A stretch of DNA of 31,990 nt from Litorivicinus sp965656605 (GTDB taxonomy: Bacteria > Pseudomonadota > Gammaproteobacteria > Pseudomonadales > Litorivicinaceae): positions 1-31,990 of the forward strand of contig CBFHLC010000022.1 of assembly GCA_965656605.1 (NCBI GenBank). The letters run 5' to 3'. The notes beneath the pieces were generated by a model that saw only the letters and a list, made by a program, of their open reading frames with translations, searched no databases and had not been told where the DNA came from. The first letter of the stretch is position 1. Every line of letters begins with the position of its first letter. Below are positions 1 through 7,919 of this stretch, piece by piece. The translations under genes and the position numbers were made by a program.

Positions 1-108
1 CTACCCGAAGTGTGGCTGTTTGCCCTAGGCAGCTTGTTTGTTTTGGTCACGCTGTTCTTGCCCAAGGGCATCGCAGGCTGGATCAACCGTAAAGAGGCCC
101 AGGCATGA
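1..108 (+). CDS. urtC: Urea ABC transporter permease UrtC, C-terminal end (partial)
   Basis: Reading frame 1 is open from the left edge to the TGA at 106-108 and encodes the last 35 residues of a membrane protein. It has a hydrophobic helix followed by LPKGIAGW, the usual end of branched-chain-type permeases of the UrtC/LivM family. UrtC is one of two inner-membrane permeases of the urea importer. Its stop overlaps the urtD start (ATGA at 105-108), which supports the assignment and indicates translational coupling. Only the C-terminus is visible; the name rests mainly on the urtD and urtE genes that follow. Confidence 0.8.
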   Translation, partial: LPEVWLFALGSLFVLVTLFLPKGIAGWINRKEAQA

Positions 109-932
109 GTGCATTGATTAACCGAGATCAGGTGTTTGATTTCCTGATCCCCAAAGAAAACCCGATGCTGAATGTGGATCGCTCGATCCTGCTGTACCTA
201 GAGGGTCTCTCCGTCAGCTTTGATGGTTTCAAAGCCATCAACGATCTGAACCTGTATCTGAGTGACGGTGAGTTGCGGTGCATTATCGGACCCAACGGGG
301 CCGGTAAAACCACCATGATGGACATCATCACCGGCAAGACCCGGCCGGACAGTGGGCAGGCGTTCTTTGGCCAAACCATCGATCTGTTAAAGCTCGACGA
401 GACCGCCATCGCCCAGTCTGGCATCGGTCGCAAGTTCCAAAAGCCCACGGTGTTTGAGCCACTCAGCGTGTTTGAGTGCTTGGAATTGGCAATGGAGCAG
501 CCTCGGGACTTCATGTCCTTGCTAAAGAGCGGGATGAATCGCGAGCAGCTTGACCGGATTGAGCAAGTAGCCGAGCTCATCGGTCTCAAAGACTCATTGC
601 ACAACAATGCCGGCGCCCTGTCGCACGGCCAAAAACAATGGCTAGAGATCGGCATGTTGTTGATGCAACGCCCGCGTTTGTTGCTGGTCGACGAGCCGGT
701 CGCCGGCATGACCCACCAAGAAATCGACAAGACCGCTGAATTGCTTCGGTCGCTGGCCGGCGATCACTGCGTGGTGGTGGTCGAGCACGATATGGATTTT
801 GTTCGAGATCTGGCCCAAGGCGGCAACACCGTGACGGTATTGCACCAAGGCTCGGTACTGGCCGAGGGCTCAATGGATAGCGTGCAAAACAACCCACAGG
901 TCCGCTCGGTCTATTTAGGGGAGGACGCCTGA
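105..932 (+). CDS. urtD: Urea ABC transporter ATP-binding protein UrtD
   Basis: This is one of the two cytoplasmic ATPases that power high-affinity urea uptake. Seen in the 275-residue product: Walker A GPNGAGKT at residues 62-69, signature LSHGQKQW from about 172, Walker B LLLVDEP near 192-198 and an H-loop EHDMD near the C-terminus. The signature LSHGQ in place of LSGGQ and the following GMTHQE segment are typical of UrtD rather than LivG. The N-terminus of about 30 residues before the first strand is longer than in LivG, as is common in UrtD. The start overlaps urtC and the stop overlaps urtE, so it sits in one transcription unit with the urease genes. Confidence 0.95.
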   Translation: MSALINRDQVFDFLIPKENPMLNVDRSILLYLEGLSVSFDGFKAINDLNLYLSDGELRCIIGPNGAGKTTMMDIITGKTRPDSGQAFFGQTIDLLKLDETAIAQSGIGRKFQKPTVFEPLSVFECLELAMEQPRDFMSLLKSGMNREQLDRIEQVAELIGLKDSLHNNAGALSHGQKQWLEIGMLLMQRPRLLLVDEPVAGMTHQEIDKTAELLRSLAGDHCVVVVEHDMDFVRDLAQGGNTVTVLHQGSVLAEGSMDSVQNNPQVRSVYLGEDA

Positions 933-1627
933 TGATTCACGTCGACTCGATTAACCAACACTACGGTCAAAGCCACACCCTTAAGGATCTAAGTGTCGAG
1001 ATCCCACAAGGCCAATGCACCGTTGTTATGGGACGCAACGGCGTGGGTAAAACCACGCTACTGAGCTGCATCATGGGCCAGCAACGCCTTAGCAGTGGCA
1101 AGATTTTAATGGGGGACCAGGACATTTCACGCCTAAGCGTCGAGAGCCGCCCGCAGCTAGGGATAGGTTGTGTGCCCCAAGGGCGTCAGATTTTTTCAAC
1201 GCTGACGGTGCTCGAAAACCTGCAGGTAGGTCTGCCGATGCGCAAACGCGGTGATCGCGCGATCCCATCCTTTATTTACGATCTGTTCCCCGTGTTAAAG
1301 GATATGCTGACTCGGCGTGGTGGTGATTTATCCGGCGGCCAACAACAGCAGCTGGCGATTGCCCGCGCCTTGGTCATTGATCCCAAGCTGTTGATATTGG
1401 ATGAACCGACCGAGGGCATCCAACCCAACATCGTCGCCCAAATTGGCGACATCGTGCGCCAACTCAACCAAGAAATGGGCATGACGGTGCTGCTGGTGGA
1501 ACAAAAACTACCCTTTGCCCGCAAATTGGCGGATCGATTCTGCCTATTGGACCGAGGCCATGCGGTCGCCGGTGGCCCGATGGACGAGTTATCCGATGAG
1601 TTAATCGGGGAGTATCTGACCGTATAA
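932..1627 (+). CDS. urtE: Urea ABC transporter ATP-binding protein UrtE
   Basis: This is the second ATPase of the urea importer, a LivF relative that pairs with UrtD on the UrtBC permease. The 231-residue product has Walker A GRNGVGKT at residues 34-41, signature LSGGQQQQLA near 133, Walker B LLILDEP followed by TEGIQP, and an H-loop LLVEQ. TEGIQPNIV after Walker B is characteristic of the LivF/UrtE group. The start ATG overlaps the urtD stop, and the stop TAA shares one base with the ureD start (TAATG). Linkage to urease supports urea rather than amino acids as the substrate. Confidence 0.95.
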   Translation: MIHVDSINQHYGQSHTLKDLSVEIPQGQCTVVMGRNGVGKTTLLSCIMGQQRLSSGKILMGDQDISRLSVESRPQLGIGCVPQGRQIFSTLTVLENLQVGLPMRKRGDRAIPSFIYDLFPVLKDMLTRRGGDLSGGQQQQLAIARALVIDPKLLILDEPTEGIQPNIVAQIGDIVRQLNQEMGMTVLLVEQKLPFARKLADRFCLLDRGHAVAGGPMDELSDELIGEYLTV

Positions 1628-2451
1628 TGAATGCGATCACGACTCCTCAACGACCCGGCTGGCAGGCGCACCTTGCGCTTCGCTTTGCCCACCGCGGCCA
1701 CCGCACGCAAATGGTCGAGCGCACGCGCTCGGGGCCCCTGTCAGTTCAGCGCGGTTTTTTCCCCGAGGGCGAAGTCTGTCACAGCTACCTTCTGCACCCC
1801 CCCGGCGGCGTGGTCGGTGGAGACAGCATCGACATCCAATGCCAGGTCGAGGCCGGTGCGCAGGCACTGGTCACCACGCCTGGAGCGACCAAGTTTTACC
1901 GCTCGCTGGGCCAAACCGCGACGCAGCAACAACACCTGCAGGTGCATGAAAACGCAGCGCTGGAGTTTTTGCCGCAAGAGAGCATCTATTTCAGCGGTGC
2001 CCAGGTGCGTGCACAGACTCGAATTGAGCTGATGGGTAACGCCCGGTTCATCGGCTGGGAGATGCACTGCGCCGGACGTCCGGTCATGAATGAAGGGTTT
2101 GAGAGCGGCTCGGTACTGGCCAGCATGAGCCTGTATCGCGATGGTCGATTGCAACTGAATGATCATGCCCGCCTTGGCGGCAGGTTTAACCAGGCCAGTC
2201 ATCGCGACTTTCCCATGCAATCCACTTGGATCGGCAGCTGCGCAGATGCCGATGATGTGCAGCGTGCGCGTGACATTCTAGAGCAGCACCCCCTGCTAGC
2301 CGCAGCCACCTTGATTGACGATGTATTGATCATCCGCGCCTTGTGTCAGTCGACCGATCAAGTCCTGCCGGTTTGGATCGATTTATGGCAGGCCCTGCGT
2401 CCGAGTTTAATCGGCCGCCCCGCCTGCCCCCCTCGTATTTGGAACACCTAG
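1627..2451 (+). CDS. ureD: Urease accessory protein UreD (UreH)
   Basis: UreD is the scaffold chaperone that binds the urease apoprotein and recruits UreF and UreG for nickel insertion. The 274-residue product has usual family length. Diagnostic stretches are HPPGGVVGGD, TTPGATKFYRS and the C-terminal RPACPPRIW. The start ATG at 1627 overlaps the urtE stop, leaving no room for another promoter. It is the first gene of the urease section, the common order ureD-A-B-C in gammaproteobacteria. No internal disruption is seen. Confidence 0.95.
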   Translation: MNAITTPQRPGWQAHLALRFAHRGHRTQMVERTRSGPLSVQRGFFPEGEVCHSYLLHPPGGVVGGDSIDIQCQVEAGAQALVTTPGATKFYRSLGQTATQQQHLQVHENAALEFLPQESIYFSGAQVRAQTRIELMGNARFIGWEMHCAGRPVMNEGFESGSVLASMSLYRDGRLQLNDHARLGGRFNQASHRDFPMQSTWIGSCADADDVQRARDILEQHPLLAAATLIDDVLIIRALCQSTDQVLPVWIDLWQALRPSLIGRPACPPRIWNT

Positions 2452-2459
2452 GAATCCCC

Positions 2460-2762
2460 ATGGAATTAACGCCCAGAGAGAAAGACAAACTGTTACTGTT
2501 CACCGCCGGATTGCTGGCTGAACGCCGCAAAGCCCGTGGACTGAAGCTGAACTATCCCGAGGCCGTCGCCTTTATCAGTGCCGCCATTTTAGAAGGGGCC
2601 CGGGATGGCCGTAGCGTCGCTGAGCTGATGGACTTCGGCCGTACCCTACTATCCGCCGACGACGTGATGGACGGCGTACCCGCCATGATCCACGACGTTC
2701 AGGTCGAGGCGACATTTCCTGATGGAACCAAATTGGTCACCGTCCACGACCCGATTGTTTAG
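2460..2762 (+). CDS. ureA: Urease gamma subunit UreA
   Basis: UreA is the smallest structural subunit of urease. I chose the ATG at 2460 because MELTPREKDKLLLF is the canonical UreA N-terminus and gives exactly 100 residues, the family norm. An open frame extends upstream to 2343, but that part overlaps ureD and resembles nothing in the family. An AGGAA ribosome-binding site overlaps the ureD stop at about 2450. Conserved segments visible are LNYPEAVAFI, EGARDGRSVAELM and the final TVHDPI. Confidence 0.97.
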   Translation: MELTPREKDKLLLFTAGLLAERRKARGLKLNYPEAVAFISAAILEGARDGRSVAELMDFGRTLLSADDVMDGVPAMIHDVQVEATFPDGTKLVTVHDPIV

Positions 2763-2771
2763 GAGCCCCGC

Positions 2772-3080
2772 ATGACCCCAGGAGAAATCCAAGCACAGCC
2801 CGGCGAGATCGAGCTGAATGTTGGCCGTGAGACCGTAGCGTTGTCAGTCGAAAACCACGGCGACCGCCCGATCCAGATTGGCTCGCACTATCACTTCGCC
2901 GAGGCCAATGACGCCCTCAAATTTGATCGCGAAGCCGCACGGGGCTTCCGGCTGAACATTCCCGCTGGCACCGCGACTCGATTCGAGCCCGGCCAGCGCC
3001 GTCACGTTGAGTTAGTGGCAGTCGCGGGTGATCGCCGGATCTTTGGTTTCCAAGGCAAGGTGATGGGGGATTTGTCATGA
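2772..3080 (+). CDS. ureB: Urease beta subunit UreB
   Basis: UreB is the structural beta subunit that packs against UreA and UreC in the (UreABC)3 trimer. The 102-residue product shows the typical N-terminus MTPGEI, the NHGDRPIQIGSHYHF signature and FEPGQRRHVELV. A GGAG ribosome-binding site follows the ureA stop. The UreB stop overlaps the ureC start (ATGA at 3077-3080). Length and sequence are ordinary for separate bacterial beta subunits, with no fusion to UreA. Confidence 0.97.
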   Translation: MTPGEIQAQPGEIELNVGRETVALSVENHGDRPIQIGSHYHFAEANDALKFDREAARGFRLNIPAGTATRFEPGQRRHVELVAVAGDRRIFGFQGKVMGDLS

Positions 3081-4780
3081 GCAAGATGTCCCGCACCGCC
3101 TACGCAGAAATGTTCGGCCCCACCATCGGCGATCGCGTCCGGCTGGCGGATACCGAATTATGGCTGTCGGTTGAAGAGGACCGCACGATCTACGGTGAAG
3201 AAGTCAAATTCGGCGGCGGCAAAGTCATTCGGGATGGCATGGGCCAGTCCCAAGCCGGCCGCGCCATGGCACCCGACTTGGTCATTACCAACGCCCTGAT
3301 CATTGATCACTGGGGCATCATCAAGGCCGACATCGCCGTCAAAGACGGACGCATCGAGGCGATCGGCAAGGCCGGCAACCCCGACATTCAGCCTGGCGTG
3401 GATATCGTGGTAGGACCGGGCACCGAGGTGATTGCAGGCGAAGGCCAAATCGTCACGGCTGGCGCCATCGACGCGCACATCCACTTTATCTGCCCCCAGC
3501 AGATTGAAGAGGCGCTGGCCTCGGGTGTGACCACCATGCTGGGCGGCGGCACCGGCCCTGCCACCGGCACCAATGCCACCACCTGCACGCCGGGCGCCTG
3601 GAACATCGCCAGGATGCTAGAAGCCGGCGATGAAATGCCTATGAATCTGGGCTTTTTAGGCAAGGGTAACGCCAGCCTGCCCGACGCGCTGGAAGAGCAA
3701 ATCCAAGCCGGCGCCATGGGCCTGAAGCTGCACGAGGACTGGGGCACCACGCCACAGGCCATCGACACCTGCCTAAGCGTGGCGGATCAGTACGACGTGC
3801 AAGTGGCGATTCACACCGACACCCTGAACGAGTCGGGCTTTGTCGAAGAGACCCTGGCTGCGATTGGCGATCGAGTGATCCACACCTATCACACCGAAGG
3901 CGCAGGCGGCGGTCACGCACCGGATATCATTCGCGCTGCCGGTTACCCCAACGTGCTGCCCTCCTCGACCAACCCAACACGGCCCTACACCGTGAACACC
4001 GTGGATGAGCACCTGGACATGCTGATGGTGTGCCATCACCTGGATCCCAGCATTGCCGAGGACGTGGCCTTTGCTGAGTCGCGTATTCGCCGTGAAACCA
4101 TCGCCGCCGAGGACATCCTGCACGACAAAGGGGCGTTCTCGATCATCTCGTCGGATTCACAGGCGATGGGACGTGTGGGCGAGACCATCACCCGCACCTG
4201 GCAAACCGCGCACAAAATGCGCGTGCAAAAGGGGCCGCTTGAGGGGGATCCGCACGACTCGGACAACCTGCGCATCAAGCGCTACATCGCCAAATACACC
4301 ATCAACCCGGCGATCGCGATGGGCGTGGCTGAAGAAGTCGGCTCAATCGAAGTCGGCAAACTGGCGGATTTGGTGTTCTGGAAGCCGGCCTTCTTTGGCA
4401 CCAAGCCCAGCCTGATTCTAAAAGGCGGCTTGATTGCCTACGCCCCGATGGGCGACCCCAATGCATCGATTCCAACCCCGCAACCGGTTCATTACCGGCC
4501 GATGTTTGGCGCCTACGGCAAGGCCGCCAAGAACACCTCGATCTTGTTTATGTCGCAGGCTTCAATCCAAGCCGGCGTGCCCGAGCAGCTGGGACTGCAA
4601 AGCCAGATCTGCGCGGTCAAGAACTGCCGCAACATCTCTAAGGCCGACATGATTCACAACGACTATCAGCCGGATATCAACGTCGACCCCCAAACCTATG
4701 AAGTTCGCGCGGATGGTGAGCTTCTGACCTGCGAGCCGGCCACTGAGTTGCCCATGGCTCAGCGCTATTACTTGTTTTAA
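3077..4780 (+). CDS. ureC: Urease alpha (catalytic) subunit UreC
   Basis: UreC is the nickel-dependent amidohydrolase subunit that converts urea to ammonia and carbamate in the cytoplasm. The 567-residue product matches the Klebsiella enzyme in numbering. It has His134 and His136 (HIH), the carbamylated Lys217 and His219 (LKLHED), His246, His272, the active-site flap His320 (VCHHL) and Asp360. All Ni ligands and the catalytic base are therefore present and the enzyme should be active. The ATG at 3077 overlaps the ureB stop and has a GGGGGA site upstream. A second Met at residue 4 is possible but would break the match in numbering. Confidence 0.98.
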   Translation: MSKMSRTAYAEMFGPTIGDRVRLADTELWLSVEEDRTIYGEEVKFGGGKVIRDGMGQSQAGRAMAPDLVITNALIIDHWGIIKADIAVKDGRIEAIGKAGNPDIQPGVDIVVGPGTEVIAGEGQIVTAGAIDAHIHFICPQQIEEALASGVTTMLGGGTGPATGTNATTCTPGAWNIARMLEAGDEMPMNLGFLGKGNASLPDALEEQIQAGAMGLKLHEDWGTTPQAIDTCLSVADQYDVQVAIHTDTLNESGFVEETLAAIGDRVIHTYHTEGAGGGHAPDIIRAAGYPNVLPSSTNPTRPYTVNTVDEHLDMLMVCHHLDPSIAEDVAFAESRIRRETIAAEDILHDKGAFSIISSDSQAMGRVGETITRTWQTAHKMRVQKGPLEGDPHDSDNLRIKRYIAKYTINPAIAMGVAEEVGSIEVGKLADLVFWKPAFFGTKPSLILKGGLIAYAPMGDPNASIPTPQPVHYRPMFGAYGKAAKNTSILFMSQASIQAGVPEQLGLQSQICAVKNCRNISKADMIHNDYQPDINVDPQTYEVRADGELLTCEPATELPMAQRYYLF

Positions 4781-4789
4781 GGATTCATG

Positions 4790-5239
4790 ATGAAACGCTT
4801 TAATCAACGCATCCACAGCCACGAGCCGCCACAGCTCAACGTGCCGATGACCATTCAACAGCGTGTCCGCAGCCGTCAGCGCATCGAGCTGTCCAACGGC
4901 GAGGAAGCTCTGATGGAAATCGAGCGCGGCATCACCTTGCGCGATGGCGATTGCCTGGCCTGTGATGATGGCACCACGATTCGGGTGGTCTCGGCCCCCG
5001 AAACCATCTCAAAGGTCACCGCCGACAGCCCACACTTGCTGGCTCGCGTCTGCTATCACCTGGGCAACCGCCACGTGCCCCTACAAATTACACCGCACTG
5101 GGCCAGCTACCTGCACGATCATGTCCTGGACGACATGGTGCGCGGACTCGGCGCGCAGGTCGAAGTCCAATTCAGCCCCTTCGAGCCCGAGGACGGCGCG
5201 TACGGCGGCACCTCTCATTCCCACGCACACTCACATTAA
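4790..5239 (+). CDS. ureE: Urease accessory nickel chaperone UreE
   Basis: UreE binds Ni and delivers it to the UreG/UreD/UreF activation complex. The product is 149 residues from the second of two adjacent ATGs. The AAGGA at 4779-4783 lies 6 bases from this ATG and only 3 from the one at 4787, so 4790 is preferred. The N-terminal half has the LRDGDCL peptide-binding fold signature. The C-terminal half has ARVCYHLGNRH, typical of the metal-binding domain. The protein ends in a short His-rich tail (HSHAHSH), a known Ni-storage feature of some UreE proteins. Confidence 0.95.
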   Translation: MKRFNQRIHSHEPPQLNVPMTIQQRVRSRQRIELSNGEEALMEIERGITLRDGDCLACDDGTTIRVVSAPETISKVTADSPHLLARVCYHLGNRHVPLQITPHWASYLHDHVLDDMVRGLGAQVEVQFSPFEPEDGAYGGTSHSHAHSH

Positions 5240-5248
5240 GGACCCCTG

Positions 5249-5437
5249 ATGAAAACTCTCATCCTAACCAGCACGGCACTGCTCTCTACCCACGCGATGG
5301 CCCACGCCGGCGCCCACACCCAGTCGCTGATGGCCACGATCGGCCATTGGTTTAGCCAACCCGATCATTTGTTGATGAGTGCGGCCGCCGTCGTCACCGC
5401 TGCCGTGGTGGCTCATCACGTCAAGGCCAAGGTGTGA
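5249..5437 (+). CDS. Small His-containing membrane protein in the urease operon
   Basis: This 62-residue protein lies between ureE and ureF. It has an AAGGA site after the ureE stop, and its TGA overlaps the ureF GTG start, so it is almost certainly translated. The N-terminus (MKTLILTSTALLSTHAMAHA) resembles a Sec signal peptide with cleavage near MAHA. It is followed by a His-bearing stretch and a second hydrophobic helix near residues 40-57. Histidines are concentrated after the presumed cleavage site. Context and His content suggest a periplasm-facing role in nickel handling, perhaps related to the first part of HupE/UreJ permeases, but it is far too short to be a full HupE. The function is inferred only. 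Confidence 0.75.
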   Translation: MKTLILTSTALLSTHAMAHAGAHTQSLMATIGHWFSQPDHLLMSAAAVVTAAVVAHHVKAKV

Positions 5438-6093
5438 TTCCACAGCTGCGCCTGCTGCAACTGGCCAGTCCCAACCTGCCGATCGGCGGGTTTACCTACT
5501 CCCAGGGATTGGAGTGGGCGGTTGAGCGCGGCTGGGTCAGCAACAAAGATCAGATGCAGCAATGGCTGGAGTCGACACTCGAACAATCCATGACCTGCTT
5601 TGAGTTACCTCTGCTGCGCCAGGCGTATCAAGCCGCCATCGATGGCAATGCGGCGCAATTCGCCGAGATCGCCGATCAAGTCATCGCCGGGCGCGAAACC
5701 TCGGAGCTGAGGGCAGAGGAGCGCCAACGCGGCGCGGCCCTGACACGCCTGCTGCCCTCATTAGGGGTCAGTATCGAGCCCGACTGGATGGACAGCTGCC
5801 AGAGCAATCAAATCTGCGGATTCGCCTTGGCCGGCGCGCAGTGGCAGATCGAGATTGATGAGCTGTGCCTAGGCTACTTGTGGGCCTGGCTAGAAGGCGC
5901 CTGCGTGGCTGGGGTTAAATTGATCCCCTTGGGGCAGACCCACGGCCAGCAACTGATGCATCAACTGGCGGGCGCCCTGAACCAGGCCATCCAAGACTCA
6001 AAAACCATACAAGAACCCGGCGCGACGACCTTTGCCTTGGCACTGGCCAGCGCCGCGCATGAAACTCAATACACACGACTGTATCGATCGTGA
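5434..6093 (+). CDS. ureF: Urease accessory protein UreF
   Basis: UreF acts with UreD and UreG in urease activation and gates GTP hydrolysis by UreG. The 219-residue product has the signature LQLASPNLPIGGFTYSQGLE near the N-terminus and the usual all-helical composition. The start is a GTG at 5434 overlapping the stop of the preceding small gene. No better start exists because the LRLLQLASP block begins 4 residues later. The stop overlaps an in-frame upstream GTG of ureG. Confidence 0.95.
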   Translation: MIPQLRLLQLASPNLPIGGFTYSQGLEWAVERGWVSNKDQMQQWLESTLEQSMTCFELPLLRQAYQAAIDGNAAQFAEIADQVIAGRETSELRAEERQRGAALTRLLPSLGVSIEPDWMDSCQSNQICGFALAGAQWQIEIDELCLGYLWAWLEGACVAGVKLIPLGQTHGQQLMHQLAGALNQAIQDSKTIQEPGATTFALALASAAHETQYTRLYRS

Positions 6094-6104
6094 AAAGGAA
6101 ACCT

Positions 6105-6725
6105 ATGTCTGACTACAAACAACCCCTGCGTATCGGTGTCGGCGGCCCAGTGGGCTCGGGCAAAACTGCACTGCTCGAAGCCCTGTCCAAGCGTTTACGC
6201 GACACCTATTCGATCGCCCTGGTGACCAACGACATCTACACCCAGGAAGACGCCAAAATCCTAACTCGGGCCGGCGCGCTGGATGAGGACCGTATCATCG
6301 GGGTCGAAACCGGCGGCTGTCCGCACACCGCGATCCGAGAGGACGCCTCAATGAATTTGGCCGCGGTCGAAACGCTGGCCCGACGCCATGGCGACTTGGA
6401 TGTGGTGTTTGTCGAGAGCGGTGGTGACAACCTAAGCGCAACGTTCTCGCCAGAGCTAGCGGATTTAACGATCTATGTGATCGATGTCGCCGAGGGTGAA
6501 AAGATCCCGCGCAAGGGCGGCCCCGGTATCACTCGTTCAGATTTGTTGGTGATCAACAAAATCGACTTGGCACCGTACGTGGGCGCCAGCCTAGAGGTGA
6601 TGGAGTCGGACACCAATCGGATGCGGCCCCAGAAGCCTTGGGTGTTCTCGAACCTCAAAACCCATCAGGGCCTAGACGAGATAATCGCCTTTATCGAACA
6701 CGAAGGTGTGCTGACCCACGCCTGA
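6105..6725 (+). CDS. ureG: Urease accessory GTPase UreG
   Basis: UreG is the SIMIBI-class GTPase whose hydrolysis drives nickel transfer to urease. I chose the ATG at 6105, with AAAAGGA just upstream, giving 206 residues. The frame is open back to a GTG at 6090, but those extra residues are not family-like. Visible motifs are the P-loop GGPVGSGKT at residues 13-21, the nickel-binding Cys72-Pro73-His74, VESGGDNL and the base-specificity NKID. It is the last gene of the operon and converges with the next gene with only one base between stops. Confidence 0.97.
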   Translation: MSDYKQPLRIGVGGPVGSGKTALLEALSKRLRDTYSIALVTNDIYTQEDAKILTRAGALDEDRIIGVETGGCPHTAIREDASMNLAAVETLARRHGDLDVVFVESGGDNLSATFSPELADLTIYVIDVAEGEKIPRKGGPGITRSDLLVINKIDLAPYVGASLEVMESDTNRMRPQKPWVFSNLKTHQGLDEIIAFIEHEGVLTHA

Positions 6726-6726
6726 T

Positions 6727-7326
6727 TTACAGCGTCCGCCAGCCAGCCCAAATGCGGTTGGCGGCAGTCACTAAACAAATCGCCGCAAACCCATAGGCAA
6801 TCACGGCAAAGTGCTGTGGCAGCAGGCACATCAGCACAAAGCAGGCGATCGTCTCGGTCCCCTCGGCCAGACCATTGAGGTAGTACAGCCCTTTGTAACC
6901 AAAATCTGGATGCTGAATGCCGCGCTTTTCCGCCTGACTGGCGAAGGCCAAAAAACTCGACCCCGTGCCGACAAAGCTGACCACCAATACCAGCGAGGGC
7001 AACGCGTACTCGGGCTGACCCAGCGCGAAACCCAAAGGGAATAAGGCGTAAAAGGCGAAATCCAGGGCAATATCCAAGAATGCGCCGGCATCAGTTGGCC
7101 CCTGAAGGCGCGCCAGCTCGCCATCAATCCCATCCGCCAGCCGATTCAGTGCCAAGCCCAACAGCGCCAGTGCATAGGCTTGAAATGCCAAGGCCAATAC
7201 GCCCAGCAGCCCAAGTCCAAATCCCGCCCAAGTGACCTGATCCGCACGAACGCCCCGCGCATCAAGCATACGAGCCAAAAGTGCCAGCGGCGCCTTGATG
7301 CGGGGCACGATATGACGATCTAGCAC
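6727..7326 (-). CDS. ynjF: CDP-alcohol phosphatidyltransferase family protein YnjF
   Basis: This is an integral membrane enzyme of the family that transfers a phosphatidyl group from a CDP-alcohol to another alcohol; the substrate of YnjF is unknown. The 199-residue product has several hydrophobic helices and the metal-binding motif DGELAR...DAGAFLDIALD. The spacer after AR is one residue shorter than in PgsA, as I recall also for E. coli YnjF. The FVGTGSSFLAFA and LAEGTETI segments also match YnjF. The start is GTG (MLDRH as in E. coli), overlapping the ynjD stop. It is the last gene of a ynjBCDF operon. Confidence 0.9.
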   Translation of the reverse strand: MLDRHIVPRIKAPLALLARMLDARGVRADQVTWAGFGLGLLGVLALAFQAYALALLGLALNRLADGIDGELARLQGPTDAGAFLDIALDFAFYALFPLGFALGQPEYALPSLVLVVSFVGTGSSFLAFASQAEKRGIQHPDFGYKGLYYLNGLAEGTETIACFVLMCLLPQHFAVIAYGFAAICLVTAANRIWAGWRTL

Positions 7327-7919
7327 AGCTGAATCCTTTTCGCGCCGGGGGGAATGTCGGCCTCGTCATGGGTCACCAGCACCACGGGGATCTGCGCGCA
7401 ACGCTGCCAGGTAAAGCTGCGAATTTGATCGCGCAGGGTACTGTCCAGACGGGCGAATGGCTCGTCCAGCAAAATGGCTTTGGGTTGTGACAGCAGGGTG
7501 CGCAGCAGTGACACCCGGGCCACCTGACCACCGGATAGGGTCGCCACGTCTTGGTTCAAAACACCCGCTAAGCCTGCAGACTGCAGCAACGTGTCGTAAT
7601 CGGTGTCTGGACTGCGATCGCCAAATTTCAGATTGCCCAGAACATCCATGTGGGGAAACAACAACGGCGCTTGGGTCATCAGCCCCAGCTGTCGTTGCTC
7701 GCAGCTAAGATGGGTGATGTCCGTGTCATTCAAGCGAATCTGGCCGCGGGCCTGCAGCGGCGGCGCCAGCAACCCCACCATCCAATCCAACAGAGTCGAT
7801 TTGCCAATCCCCGAGGGTCCCAGCAGCGCTAAAACGTGTCCGGGCTGCACCTCAAAGGACAGCTCGTGGATCAGGCTGCGCGTGGGCAGCGAGATGGAAA
7901 GGTTTGAGACGCTAAGCAA
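7320..7919 (-). CDS. ynjD: ABC transporter ATP-binding protein YnjD
   Basis: This is the ATPase of the uncharacterised YnjBCD importer. The 199-residue product has Walker A GPSGIGKST at residues 34-42, signature LSGGQVARVSLL, Walker B AILLDEPFARLD and an H-loop VTHDEAD. The start appears to be TTG at 7919, giving MLSVSNLSISLP, which matches the E. coli N-terminus in form and overlaps the ynjC stop (TTGCTTAG). It groups with the short ThiQ-like ATPases. It is coupled at both ends to its neighbours, so subunit expression is probably linked. Confidence 0.92.
   Translation of the reverse strand: MLSVSNLSISLPTRSLIHELSFEVQPGHVLALLGPSGIGKSTLLDWMVGLLAPPLQARGQIRLNDTDITHLSCEQRQLGLMTQAPLLFPHMDVLGNLKFGDRSPDTDYDTLLQSAGLAGVLNQDVATLSGGQVARVSLLRTLLSQPKAILLDEPFARLDSTLRDQIRSFTWQRCAQIPVVLVTHDEADIPPGAKRIQLC

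Noticed and set aside
128..730. 200-residue minus-strand ORF opposite urtD
   Set aside because: It is antisense to an unmistakable ATPase gene and is Ser/Arg-rich without motifs.
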